In this document: in pieces, positions 1 through 6,846 of the stretch
Position numbering within the stretch: the stretch's first letter is position 1
Layout: every line of letters starts with the position of its first letter
DNA from: a virus
Reading direction: 5' to 3' (one strand)
Length of the DNA stretch: 27,727 nt
Virus record (IMG/VR): IMGVR_UViG_3300035216_000254
Span: 1-27,727 of that record
The notes under the pieces: model-generated
What the model was told of the DNA's origin: nothing
The model's database searches: none
Seen by the model: only the letters and a program-made list of their open reading frames with translations
Program-made: the position numbers and the translations under genes

Positions 1-125
1 AGACTAGAGAGTATGCTGAGAAGGAATTAGAAATGCTTTCTGATAGATTTCTTGCTAATAAAGTTATGGAAGACTGGGATTATGAACTGACTGAGATAGA
101 AAGTTTCCCTCCAGGTATTGCATAA
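1..125 (+). CDS. 3' end of an unidentified gene (partial)
   Basis: An open frame enters from the left edge, with its first full codon at base 3, and ends at TAA 123-125. The visible 40 residues are acidic and helical-looking (TREYAEKELEMLSDRF...) and end in FPPGIA. The stop overlaps the next ATG by one base (TAATG), so the two genes are translationally coupled. In T4-like phages the clamp-loader genes 45 and 44 normally lie just upstream of gene 62, but this tail does not let me call it gp44. It may be a small conserved hypothetical. Confidence 0.6.
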   Translation, partial: TREYAEKELEMLSDRFLANKVMEDWDYELTEIESFPPGIA

Positions 126-331
126 TGTCACATGAATTCGACCCATGCGAAGCACCTGTAGATGGAAAAGTTGACAAGTGGGGGTTTACAATTAAACCTA
201 CTATATGCGATAATGAAGTTATCACTATATGTCTTAAGAATACCCCTTGTGGTATTGATAAAAAACAAGTAGAACGTATTATTAAGGAGATTGAAAATGA
301 ATGTGAAATTGCTTCGGATTATCACTGGTGA
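125..331 (+). CDS. Hypothetical protein, 68 aa
   Basis: A short, unrecognised protein beginning MSHEFDPCEAP. It has an acidic N terminus, three scattered cysteines that form no clear zinc knuckle, and a charged helix near residues 45-60 (KKQVERIIKEIENE). The start overlaps the previous stop (TAATG). The 3' end overlaps the next gene, whose Shine-Dalgarno and start lie inside this frame. The packing supports a real operon gene, but I cannot assign a function. Confidence 0.55.
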   Translation: MSHEFDPCEAPVDGKVDKWGFTIKPTICDNEVITICLKNTPCGIDKKQVERIIKEIENECEIASDYHW

Positions 332-581
332 AGAAGTCATTGCTGAACTTGTCACCGAAGAAGAAACTTCTATTACTGTGAAGAATGGTCTAGTTGTTAT
401 GCCTAATGCTAATGGCGTAGGGTTTGCTCCTTGGGCATCAGTCATTAGCAAACATAAACCTGAAATTGTTATTGATCGTAAATTTATTGTGTATATGGTA
501 GAATGTGAGGATGGTGTAGTTGAGAAGTATGAAAGTATTTTCTCACCAATTGAAACCCCCAGCAAGAAACTGATTCTTTGA
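297..581 (+). CDS. Sm-like (LSm-fold) small protein, copy A
   Basis: A 94-residue protein, probably RNA-binding or oligomer-forming. The first strand (NVKLLRIITGEEVIAELVTEE) and a later P-N-A...FAPW element (about residues 35-46) match two other proteins in this window (7026-7376 and 7321-7578). They share the order K-L/V-L...GE-x-I-A/S-x-(V/I), then a PW motif, then a hydrophobic strand ending in a Pro-rich tail. From memory, an Sm-like protein of putative cyanophage origin has been crystallised, and this pattern resembles it; I infer the fold and have not computed it. ATG 297 is preferred over the in-frame TTG at 291 because AAGGAG at 284-289 lies 7 bases before it. RNA-binding activity is conjecture. 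Confidence 0.6.
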   Translation: MNVKLLRIITGEEVIAELVTEEETSITVKNGLVVMPNANGVGFAPWASVISKHKPEIVIDRKFIVYMVECEDGVVEKYESIFSPIETPSKKLIL

Positions 582-583
582 AT

Positions 584-757
584 ATGACTAAGAAAATGAA
601 AAAGCATCAAATCAAAACTCATTGGTATTATTGGTTCTGGGGTGTGGCAACTATTGCTGTAGTTTCTGGACAATTGTTTATTGGTTCTGGGTATTATAAT
701 ATGTCTAAGAGTCTTGATAGACTTACTGGTGTATTTTATACTGTTATTGAACGATGA
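584..757 (+). CDS. Small membrane protein, 57 aa
   Basis: This short frame begins MTKKMKKHQIKTHWYYWFWG. A strongly basic N terminus is followed by one hydrophobic segment (about residues 14-36: HWYYWFWGVATIAVVSGQLFIG) and a polar C-terminal tail of about 20 residues. This is the layout of a single-pass inner-membrane protein with a cytoplasmic N terminus. The stop overlaps the start of the downstream methyltransferase as ATGA (754-757), which supports it being translated. No family is recognised. Similar tiny one-helix proteins are common in T4-like cyanophages. Confidence 0.6.
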   Translation: MTKKMKKHQIKTHWYYWFWGVATIAVVSGQLFIGSGYYNMSKSLDRLTGVFYTVIER

Positions 758-1629
758 AATCTCATAAGACTCCTCTTCGATACCCTGGCGGTAAAAGTCG
801 CGCATATATTAAGATGGATCCTTATATCCCTGATTTGTGTGTCTATAATGAATATCGTGAACCATTTCTTGGTGGTGGTAGTGTAGCAATTCATATTACA
901 AAAAAATATCCACATCTCAAAGTATGGGTAAATGATCTATATGAACCTTTATATAATTTTTGGAGGGTTCTTCAAAATGATGGCAATGCTCTTTATGAAA
1001 CACTATGTGATTTAAAATCTAGACATCCAGATCCAGTTTATGGTCCACAAAAAAGTGGTTTTGAGTATCCTGCAAAAGAACTATTCTTAAAATCAAAGGA
1101 GTATTTAAATGACGAATCCAATAATGATTCTTTACAGCGTGCTGTCAGTTTTTATATTATCAATAAGTGTTCTTTTTCTGGTCTCACCGAATCCTCATCC
1201 TTCAGCAAACAAGCAAGTAAATCCAACTTCTCATTGCGAGGAATCCAAAAACTCCCTGGATACACAAAGATAATTGAGAACTGGAAGATTACTAATGTGT
1301 CCTATGAGAATTTGATGGACAATGAGGGTGATACCTTTGTTTATCTTGACCCTCCATATGATATTAAGGATAATCTTTATGGTAAGAAAGGTTCAATGCA
1401 TAAAGGATTTAATCATGATAGGTTCGCCAAGGATTGTGATGAATGTTTCATGCCTCAGTTGATTAGTTACAACTCTGATCAACTGGTGAAGGATAGATTC
1501 AAGAAATGGAGAGCAGAAGAGTTTGATTTAACTTACACCATGCGCTCAGTTGGTGAGTATATGAGAGAACAAAAAGCAAGAAAAGAACTATTACTTTTTA
1601 ATTATGAAATGTCAAGTCAAACTGTATAA
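754..1629 (+). CDS. dam: DNA adenine N6-methyltransferase, D12 class (Dam-like)
   Basis: A SAM-dependent enzyme expected to methylate adenine N6 in a short DNA site. The N terminus PLRYPGGKSR and EPFLGGGSVAIH (about residues 7-48) form the SAM-binding FxGxG motif. A target-recognition region follows, then the catalytic DPPYD motif near residues 197-201. This is the alpha-group order of the D12/Dam family. The length of 291 residues is usual. The start is coupled to the preceding membrane protein (ATGA), and the 3' end overlaps the next small ORF by 26 bases. Phage Dam enzymes usually protect against host restriction or mark replicated DNA. The target sequence cannot be read from the gene. Confidence 0.92.
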   Translation: MKSHKTPLRYPGGKSRAYIKMDPYIPDLCVYNEYREPFLGGGSVAIHITKKYPHLKVWVNDLYEPLYNFWRVLQNDGNALYETLCDLKSRHPDPVYGPQKSGFEYPAKELFLKSKEYLNDESNNDSLQRAVSFYIINKCSFSGLTESSSFSKQASKSNFSLRGIQKLPGYTKIIENWKITNVSYENLMDNEGDTFVYLDPPYDIKDNLYGKKGSMHKGFNHDRFAKDCDECFMPQLISYNSDQLVKDRFKKWRAEEFDLTYTMRSVGEYMREQKARKELLLFNYEMSSQTV

Positions 1630-1744
1630 GGCAGGAACTACTTTTACTGAAGAGGTAGTTGCTACTGATTATCAAGATGCACGTAAGGTTGCCCTTCATC
1701 GCAATCCTGGTGCTAAAATTGTGAGTGTTACTGCAGTATTTTAA
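1604..1744 (+). CDS. Conserved cyanophage microprotein, 46 aa
   Basis: The protein begins MKCQVKLYKAGTTFTEEVVA and ends in IVSVTAVF. The pattern is beta strand, helix (TDYQDARKVALHRNP), beta strand: a small alpha/beta unit. I recall very similar short proteins in many T4-like cyanophages, always uncharacterised. It overlaps the end of the methyltransferase gene and stops 3 bases before the gp62 start, so it belongs to the same operon. Function is unknown. Confidence 0.65.
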   Translation: MKCQVKLYKAGTTFTEEVVATDYQDARKVALHRNPGAKIVSVTAVF

Positions 1745-1747
1745 ATA

Positions 1748-2116
1748 ATGGAATTGAAAGATTGGTTGAACTCAATTAACTTCACCAAGGAGGATTTGTC
1801 TGAAGATATCAAGTCATATCCTCCGTATATTATTAATCGTTGTTTGTCTGGTCATCTTGATTGCGTTCTGTTCGCTAATGAGATGAACAAGTATGCCAAC
1901 TTAGATAAAGATATGCAATATTCTTTCTATCTAAATACTTTGAGGAAAAAGAAGAGATTTTCTCCCTGGCTCCGTAAGGATAAAGTCACGGATTTAGAAT
2001 GTGTAAAACAATACTATGGTTATAGTAATGAAAAGGCATCACAAGCTCTGAAGATCCTGACTAAAGACCAGATTAACTTTATTAAACAACGACTTGATAT
2101 TGGAGGAACAAAATGA
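1748..2116 (+). CDS. 62: Clamp loader small subunit gp62
   Basis: This is the small subunit of the T4-type sliding-clamp loader. With gp44 ATPase it loads the gp45 ring onto primed DNA for gp43. The 122-residue protein (MELKDWLNSINFTKEDL...) resembles cyanophage gp62, including the N-terminal LKDWLNSIN segment, the central YPPYIINRCLSGHLDCV segment and the C-terminal basic helix. It is shorter than T4 gp62 (about 187), as is usual in cyanophages. Position directly before regA reproduces the T4 order 62-regA. It overlaps regA as ATGA (2113-2116). No ATPase motif is present, as expected for this subunit. Confidence 0.85.
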   Translation: MELKDWLNSINFTKEDLSEDIKSYPPYIINRCLSGHLDCVLFANEMNKYANLDKDMQYSFYLNTLRKKKRFSPWLRKDKVTDLECVKQYYGYSNEKASQALKILTKDQINFIKQRLDIGGTK

Positions 2117-2553
2117 CTACTACGGTAGAACCTACAGTGAATTGGTCTCAGGACCAAATGGTAGAAGTCTTTTTAAATGAACCAGATGATTTTCTCAAAG
2201 TTCGTGAGACACTAACTCGTATTGGTGTTGCATCACGTAAGGAGAAAAAATTATATCAATCTTGCCACATTTTACATAAACAGGGTAAGTATTATATTGT
2301 TCATTTTAAAGAACTCTTTGCCCTTGATGGCAAAAGAGCAAACCTTACTGTAAATGATGTACAGCGTCGGAATCGTATTGTTAGATTGCTTTGTGACTGG
2401 GGACTTGTAACTGTTTTTGATGAAGAAAGAGTAAGTGATATTGCTCCATTAAATCAAATCAAAGTCCTGGCATATAAGGACAAAGGCGAATGGATTCTTG
2501 AGCAGAAGTATAATATTGGTAAAAAGATTAAACCACAAGAGACGCCAGAATAA
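2113..2553 (+). CDS. regA: Translational repressor RegA
   Basis: An RNA-binding protein that in T4 occludes ribosome sites of early mRNAs, including its own and those of clamp and clamp-loader genes. The sequence closely follows T4 RegA: DDFLKVRETLTRIG, then LYQSCHILHKQGKYYIVHFKELF, then RRNRIVRLLCDWGLV. A 15-residue N-terminal extension and a short polar C-terminal tail (about 146 residues against 122 in T4) are present. A strong GGAGG (2101-2105) lies 7 bases before the ATG, and the start is coupled to gp62 (ATGA). A strong terminator follows, so regA ends this operon. Confidence 0.95.
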   Translation: MTTTVEPTVNWSQDQMVEVFLNEPDDFLKVRETLTRIGVASRKEKKLYQSCHILHKQGKYYIVHFKELFALDGKRANLTVNDVQRRNRIVRLLCDWGLVTVFDEERVSDIAPLNQIKVLAYKDKGEWILEQKYNIGKKIKPQETPE

Positions 2554-2601
2554 ATAATTGTGTGTCTTTCGTGCGGCACACTCTACAATCGGAAACCCGC
2601 A

Positions 2602-2630
2602 GACCTCCCTTGACAGGGGGGTCTTTTTTT
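2602..2630 (+). terminator. Rho-independent terminator after regA
   Basis: The stem GACCTCCC/GGGGGGTC (one G-U pair) has the loop TTGACA and is followed by seven T. The loop hexamer is also the -35 box of the promoter at 2610-2638, so terminator and promoter share DNA. Confidence 0.9.
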
Positions 2631-2638
2631 GTTATGAT
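2610..2638 (+). promoter_or_regulatory. Sigma70-type promoter fused to the regA terminator
   Basis: TTGACA (2610-2615), a 17-base spacer and TATGAT (2633-2638) are near consensus for the vegetative sigma factor. The -35 box is the loop of the preceding terminator hairpin and the spacer is its 3' arm plus the T tract. It should drive the isolated gene at 2699. Confidence 0.85.
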
Positions 2639-2698
2639 GTATACATAATAAAACATTGATCGTTGTTTTTACAGGGATCGTATTTAATTAATTTAAAA

Positions 2699-3847
2699 AT
2701 GACAAGGAAAGTAAGGTTTGAAAACCTAACGGTAGAGGATGTCAAGTCAAAATTAGATAAGTTGGATGATCCACTTATTGATTTCCCACTACTAAAATTC
2801 GTAAGATTTTCAATAGAATACCTCAAACATCTAATATCTACAGACAACGGATGTAGAGGAGTAAAACAAGAAAAAGGAAATGTTCATGCTCTTAATGCTT
2901 CCTTTAATGCGGGAGGATGGGATTTATTAAAATGGCCATTCCCATTTGTTGTTATAGACACGTTAAAAAAATTAATTGATCGTAGACATTCTCACGCTGC
3001 TGCTAACCAATTAGCAATTTCAAAAGTACCTGGTGTTGAGTATGTTGAAGTGGACGATCATAAGTATAGTTTTTTAAAACCAGAATCAAAATTAACTTTA
3101 GCAGGTGTTTATATAAATGCCACTGATGGCACAACAAACGCTGTTCAAGATCATTTTATTTTTGCTTGTGTTAGAGTATGTCAGGAGAATAAACTTGATC
3201 ACACTAACATCAAAATAGTAAGAGAGATTCTTGATTTGATGGGAATCAAAAAAAGGTACAATTATATTGGTGCTATTTCTGCGGTAGAAAATTCTATCGT
3301 CAAATGGGGTGAAGAACCCACAAGAATGACAGAAAACTCCACGGAAGAAGAAGTTAGAGATTATGTAAAAAATGAAGATAATCAATTTGGTGACAATAAA
3401 ACCGATAAAAATGGTACAAAACTATTCACTATGGTTGCGGACACAAACTTTAATAAAAGGTACGCTTGGGATTTACTTCGTCATCTTTGGGAAGCAGAGA
3501 GAGATGGATATCAAGTTAAAATACTCATTCAATCTAGGAAAGGAAATGCTCTGGGTGTAAAAACTGATAGAGATGATCTATTTTTTAAAATGGTTGAATA
3601 TTGTGATTTAGCATATAACAGTTATAAATCTCATGCTGAAGATATTATTAATACTAAATTTAGAAATGTTTTTCCTGATTGGACAGTTGATTTTCCATTA
3701 AAAGGACCACATAGTTTAGGTGGTGAAGTTTATATTCTTCATCAACTTGAAGGTGAAACTGAACCAACTCAAGTAGATTTTGTTGACTATATGGAAAATG
3801 ATAATGATAATGCTAATTTATCTTCTTTTTTCGGAATAACCGAATAA
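2699..3847 (+). CDS. Uncharacterised 382-aa protein with a possible ParB/sulfiredoxin-like domain
   Basis: I do not recognise this gene. It stands alone between its own promoter and its own terminator, as a moron would. Residues about 60-125 follow the general order of ParB-like domains: a helix LNASFNAGG, a hydrophobic strand PFPFVVID, the segment LIDRRHSHAAANQL (compare LIDGHHRxxAA of ParB-like nucleases), then VPGVEYVEV. The C-terminal half is highly charged, with an acidic Asn/Asp-rich end (MENDNDNANLSSF). ATG 2699 is chosen because the protein starts cleanly there; neither it nor the in-frame TTG at 2663 has a good Shine-Dalgarno. The fold assignment is an inference from one motif, and DNA binding or nuclease activity is unproven. 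Confidence 0.6.
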   Translation: MTRKVRFENLTVEDVKSKLDKLDDPLIDFPLLKFVRFSIEYLKHLISTDNGCRGVKQEKGNVHALNASFNAGGWDLLKWPFPFVVIDTLKKLIDRRHSHAAANQLAISKVPGVEYVEVDDHKYSFLKPESKLTLAGVYINATDGTTNAVQDHFIFACVRVCQENKLDHTNIKIVREILDLMGIKKRYNYIGAISAVENSIVKWGEEPTRMTENSTEEEVRDYVKNEDNQFGDNKTDKNGTKLFTMVADTNFNKRYAWDLLRHLWEAERDGYQVKILIQSRKGNALGVKTDRDDLFFKMVEYCDLAYNSYKSHAEDIINTKFRNVFPDWTVDFPLKGPHSLGGEVYILHQLEGETEPTQVDFVDYMENDNDNANLSSFFGITE

Positions 3848-3853
3848 AATACT

Positions 3854-3878
3854 ACGGGGTTCACCACCCCGTTTTTTT
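3854..3878 (+). terminator. Rho-independent terminator
   Basis: The stem ACGGGGT/ACCCCGT has a TCACC loop and is followed by a run of T (3872-3878). It closes the one-gene unit at 2699-3847. Confidence 0.9.
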
Positions 3879-3887
3879 ATGCTTTGT

Positions 3888-3895
3888 TATAAATA
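3888..3895 (+). promoter_or_regulatory. T4-type late promoter (TATAAATA)
   Basis: An exact TATAAATA octamer lies directly after a terminator and 57 bases upstream of the chosen hsp20 start. T4 and cyanophage late promoters carry this motif, read by gp55 (late sigma). Expected initiation is near 3907, which favours hsp20 ATG 3953 over the in-frame ATG at 3902. Confidence 0.75.
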
Positions 3896-3952
3896 TATCG
3901 GATGCCTTCGGGGTCCACAAAACACAAACTCGCTTTTAAAGGAGCTACAATA

Positions 3953-4387
3953 ATGGGAAACCTTGCACGGTACACTGCTGCGGACCTGCCTGCACTGATG
4001 GAACGCATAAATAGGAATAGTATTGGAATGGATGAATATTTCGATAGGTTGTTTGCCCTTCACGAAACAACAAAGAATTATCCACCATTTAATCTAGTCA
4101 CGGTCAGCAACGTAGAATCGAGACTAGAACTAGCACTAGCAGGATTTAAAAAGAAAGAAGTAAATGTCTACACACAGGACGGAAAACTTTTTGTCGAAGG
4201 ACAAAAAGAGGATACCGAAACAGAAACCACTTATGTCCACAGAGGAATGGCTCAACGATCTTTCACCAGATCTTGGACACTGGCAGAGGATACGGAAGTT
4301 AGATCAGTTGAATTTGAGGATGGGTTATTAAGTATTGTTATGGGTAGAATTGTTCCTGAACATCATCAAAGAAAAATTTGGTTCTAA
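3953..4387 (+). CDS. hsp20: Small heat shock protein Hsp20
   Basis: An ATP-independent chaperone of the alpha-crystallin family. Hsp20 is a signature gene of T4-like cyanophages and is thought to hold unfolding proteins during infection. The alpha-crystallin domain covers about residues 48-140: PPFNLVTVSNVESRLELALAGF, KKEVNVYTQDGKLFVEGQ, RSFTRSWTLAEDTEV, SVEFEDGLLSI. ATG 3953 is selected because AAAGGAG (3938-3944) sits 8 bases before it, giving 144 residues; the 51-base in-frame extension to 3902 has no ribosome site. The late promoter at 3888 suggests mid to late expression. The protein ends in KIWF and has no clear C-terminal IxI motif. Confidence 0.93.
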   Translation: MGNLARYTAADLPALMERINRNSIGMDEYFDRLFALHETTKNYPPFNLVTVSNVESRLELALAGFKKKEVNVYTQDGKLFVEGQKEDTETETTYVHRGMAQRSFTRSWTLAEDTEVRSVEFEDGLLSIVMGRIVPEHHQRKIWF

Positions 4388-4406
4388 TTGACATCTGTGC
4401 TACAAT
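4378..4406 (+). promoter_or_regulatory. Possible extended -10 promoter for purC
   Basis: TACAAT (4401-4406) is preceded by TG and one base (extended -10). A weak TTGGTT (4378-4383) lies 17 bases upstream. Initiation near 4413 would fall inside the terminator stem, so the new transcript would lack the 5' arm and escape termination. The nearby TTGACA at 4388 is only 7 bases from the -10 and cannot pair with it. Confidence 0.45.
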
Positions 4407-4434
4407 AGAGGGTGATAAAGCACCCTCTTTTTTT
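4407..4434 (+). terminator. Rho-independent terminator after hsp20, ending at the purC start
   Basis: The stem AGAGGGTG/CACCCTCT has the loop ATAAAG and is followed by seven T (4428-4434). The next base begins the purC ATG. The hairpin therefore both ends the hsp20 transcript and occupies the position of the purC ribosome site. Confidence 0.85.
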
Positions 4435-5133
4435 ATGGAAGTAATTATTGAAGGCAAAGTTAAAACTGTTTATCAGGGAGATGATGCACAGCAAGTCATC
4501 ATTGAGTACCACGATAAAGTGACTGCCGGTAACGGTGAGATGGTTGACCATCCACTAGGCAAAGGATCTCTCTGCTGTAGTATCTCATCTATCATCTTTG
4601 AGAAACTTGCCAAAGAAAATATCCCAACTCATTATATTAATATGGTTGGTGCCAACAAGATGGTATGTAAGAAAGTAGGTATCGTTCCATTAGAAGTCAT
4701 CTGTCGCAATCGTGCTGCTGGATCTATTGTTCGTGAGACAACTCTGGTAGAAGGTGCTCCACTACCTCAACCGATTGTTGAGTTCTTTCTGAAGGATGAT
4801 AGCAAGCACGATCCTCTTCTAACACCAGACCGTGTGCGTTTGATGGGATATGATCCTGAACCTTTTATTGAGATGACACTACGGATTAATGATTATCTCC
4901 GTCAGATGTTCTACATCTTGGGTATTGACCTTGTAGATTTTAAAGTTGAATATGGTTATGATGCTCATGGTGATTTGTATCTTGCCGATGAGATTAGTCC
5001 TGATAGTATGAGACTATGGAAGATTGGTAGTGACGAAAGATTTGATAAGGATCTATTCAGAAAGGACGAAGGAGATATCGTTCCTGCCTATCGTGAGATT
5101 CTTGACCGACTACAACCACTTGCTATTCAATGA
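4435..5133 (+). CDS. purC: Phosphoribosylaminoimidazole-succinocarboxamide synthase PurC
   Basis: SAICAR synthetase joins CAIR and aspartate using ATP in de novo purine synthesis. The sequence shows the N-terminal EGKVKTVYQGDD, then VPLEVICRNRAAGSIVRE (about residues 83-101), then YLADEISPDSMRLW near 182-195. These are the family's ATP and substrate motifs. The length of 232 is close to bacterial enzymes (about 237). The start is set by homology at ATG 4435, which lies immediately after a terminator T tract and has no Shine-Dalgarno. The stop overlaps the next gene (ATGA at 5130). purC, purM and purF in one window point to phage reinforcement of host purine supply. Confidence 0.95.
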   Translation: MEVIIEGKVKTVYQGDDAQQVIIEYHDKVTAGNGEMVDHPLGKGSLCCSISSIIFEKLAKENIPTHYINMVGANKMVCKKVGIVPLEVICRNRAAGSIVRETTLVEGAPLPQPIVEFFLKDDSKHDPLLTPDRVRLMGYDPEPFIEMTLRINDYLRQMFYILGIDLVDFKVEYGYDAHGDLYLADEISPDSMRLWKIGSDERFDKDLFRKDEGDIVPAYREILDRLQPLAIQ

Positions 5134-5585
5134 TAAACGATAAAAAAATTGAAGAGTTGTATGCAAAAAAATATAATACAACTACAACTACAAGAAAGGA
5201 TATCGGGGACATTTATGTTGAAGAAATCCCATGGAATATAAAGTCAAATAATCTTGACAAAGTAAACTATTCTCCAAATTTGATTAGTGCCGATAAACTT
5301 TTTGACCACCTAAATTCTGGTAAAATGTTGAAATTTTTATTTGTTGATTACAGAGGAGATAGTATTATTACAGAAACTCTTGTTGATGCGATACATATTT
5401 CTTGGGATTGTTTGACAATACAATGTCAAGGTAAGGGTGTCATTCAAGTTAGTTCCGATTTGAAAGTTGATGAATCTCAAACCAAAGAAGATTTCTTGAA
5501 AGGATTTACTCCTGCTTACAGAACGTATTTCAAAAAAGAGAGAAGTAAAATTGATAAATTAGAATTGAAGTATTGTGGAGTGTGA
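5130..5585 (+). CDS. Hypothetical protein, 151 aa
   Basis: Not recognised. The N-terminal 30 residues are polar with a Thr-rich run. A more ordered region (about residues 60-110: MLKFLFVDYRGDSIITETLVDAIHISWD) looks alpha/beta. The C-terminal portion is Lys-rich (YRTYFKKERSKIDKLELKY). It is coupled to purC (ATGA) but lacks a ribosome site of its own. It lies between purC and purM, so it is co-transcribed with purine genes, though nothing in the sequence links it to that pathway. Confidence 0.6.
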   Translation: MINDKKIEELYAKKYNTTTTTRKDIGDIYVEEIPWNIKSNNLDKVNYSPNLISADKLFDHLNSGKMLKFLFVDYRGDSIITETLVDAIHISWDCLTIQCQGKGVIQVSSDLKVDESQTKEDFLKGFTPAYRTYFKKERSKIDKLELKYCGV

Positions 5586-5591
5586 ATTCAA

Positions 5592-5861
5592 ATGAAACAT
5601 CACATCCCTGATGAGATTAGAAAGAACTGCTTTGATTGCTTCAAAAGTTTGAATGCTGCCGAGAGAGTAGTTGTTATGTATGGTGATGATGCATATCGTG
5701 AATCACTAGACCTTGACAATGATGATGCTCCCTGTTGGAAGATACCCAGTGGAGAGTCAACAACCTTTGTTGGTTGGAATCCTATGTGTATCCCAACAAT
5801 GGATTACATAGTATGGAAATTAAAACGTCGTGAACAAATTGCGAAAGGAGAAATTCACTAA
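5592..5861 (+). CDS. Hypothetical protein, 89 aa
   Basis: Not recognised. The protein contains cysteines at residues 13, 16, 48 and 66 (CFDC near the N terminus), which might bind metal but do not form a standard zinc ribbon. Its centre is acidic (YGDDAYRESLDLDNDDAP) and its C terminus is a basic helix (WKLKRREQIAKGE). The last codons contain the AAGGAG ribosome site for purM, and the stop overlaps the purM start (TAATG). Confidence 0.6.
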   Translation: MKHHIPDEIRKNCFDCFKSLNAAERVVVMYGDDAYRESLDLDNDDAPCWKIPSGESTTFVGWNPMCIPTMDYIVWKLKRREQIAKGEIH

Positions 5862-6781
5862 TGGACTACAAAACTGCAGGCGTTGATATTGAAAAGGGTA
5901 GAGCATTTGTAGAACATCTGAAAATTATGGCACCTAACATTGGTGGGTTTAATGGAAAGATAGAAATTCCATATGGATATGAGCAACCTGTTTTAGTATC
6001 TGGTGCTGATGGTGTCGGAACCAAAATTAATATTGCAAGAGTTGCTTGGGACTATTCTACTATTGGAATTGACCTGGTTGCAATGTGCGTCAATGACGTT
6101 ATATGTTCTGGTGCTAAACCATTATATTTCCTTGATTATATTTCCACTAAAACTATAGATTCCGATGTTAGTGACATTGTGCATGGAATTGTTAGGGGGT
6201 GTGATATTGCTGGAATGGAACTCCTAGGTGGAGAAACTGCAGAGCATTACAGAGCAACTGACTATGACCTTGCTGGGTTTTGTACTGGTATTGTAGAGAA
6301 GAATGAGATCGTTGATGGCAGTAACATCAGACCTGGTGATGTAGTCATTGGTATTGAGAGTAGTGGACTTCATAGTAATGGATACACTCTTGTTAATGAT
6401 ATGATATGGAGACATAAGATTTTCTATAAAGATATGCCTGAGTTGCTGACACCAACTACCATCTACGCTCCTCTAATCCAGCAGCTGCTAGATGAAGTTC
6501 CTATCCTTGGTATGGCGCACATTACGGGAGGAGGACTGCCTGAGAACCTCCCACGATGCCTTCCAGCAGGTCTTACAGTTGACGTTGATTACTCTGCTTG
6601 GGAACGACCAGAACTCTTTAATACGATTCAGAAAGCAGGGGACATTGCTGAAGAAGAGATGAGAAACGTATTTAATCTTGGCATTGGATTTTGTTTAGTT
6701 GTACCACCCGAAGTAGTAGCAGAAACTCAGTCTCTTATCAACATGAAGTCTTGGGTCCTTGGGATGATACGCACTAAATAA
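5861..6781 (+). CDS. purM: Phosphoribosylformylglycinamidine cyclo-ligase PurM
   Basis: AIR synthetase converts FGAM to AIR with ATP, the fifth step of purine synthesis. Motifs match bacterial PurM: SGADGVGTK (about residues 47-55), GIDLVAMCVNDVICSGAKPLYFLDY, GGETAE, DYDLAGFCTGIVEK and GLHSNGYTLV. ITGGGLPENLPRCLP and FNLGIGF occur near the C terminus. The length of 306 is shorter than E. coli PurM (345) through trimmed N and C ends, not internal loss. AAGGAG lies before the ATG. In the canonical loop GGETAEMPGMY the phage has AEHYRATDY. A terminator follows after about 25 bases, so purM ends the purC operon. Confidence 0.95.
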   Translation: MDYKTAGVDIEKGRAFVEHLKIMAPNIGGFNGKIEIPYGYEQPVLVSGADGVGTKINIARVAWDYSTIGIDLVAMCVNDVICSGAKPLYFLDYISTKTIDSDVSDIVHGIVRGCDIAGMELLGGETAEHYRATDYDLAGFCTGIVEKNEIVDGSNIRPGDVVIGIESSGLHSNGYTLVNDMIWRHKIFYKDMPELLTPTTIYAPLIQQLLDEVPILGMAHITGGGLPENLPRCLPAGLTVDVDYSAWERPELFNTIQKAGDIAEEEMRNVFNLGIGFCLVVPPEVVAETQSLINMKSWVLGMIRTK

Positions 6782-6804
6782 AAATGAATATCGTCGTCGC
6801 AGAC

Positions 6805-6846
6805 AGAAGGGTAACTGGCAAAATCCAGTTGACACCCTTCTTTTTT
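6805..6846 (+). terminator. Rho-independent terminator after purM
   Basis: A long hairpin has an outer stem AGAAGGGT/ACCCTTCT, an inner stem AACTGG/CCAGTT with loop CAAAAT and a 3-base bulge (GAC). A T run follows at 6841-6846. Its 3' arm contains the TTGACA of the next promoter. Confidence 0.9.

Noticed and set aside
128-805. Long minus-strand open frames such as 128-805, 7719-8306 and 22019-22540
   Set aside because: They lie antisense to well-supported genes, have no ribosome sites or family motifs, and all real genes are on the + strand.
3782-3810. TTGACT-17-GATAAT inside the end of the 2699 gene as a promoter for hsp20
   Set aside because: It lies in a repetitive GAT/AAT coding tract and upstream of a strong terminator, so it could not reach hsp20 efficiently.
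4388-4406. TTGACA at 4388 paired with TACAAT at 4401 as a promoter
   Set aside because: The spacing is only 7 bases; if the -10 is used it must act as an extended -10 or with the weak TTGGTT at 4378.
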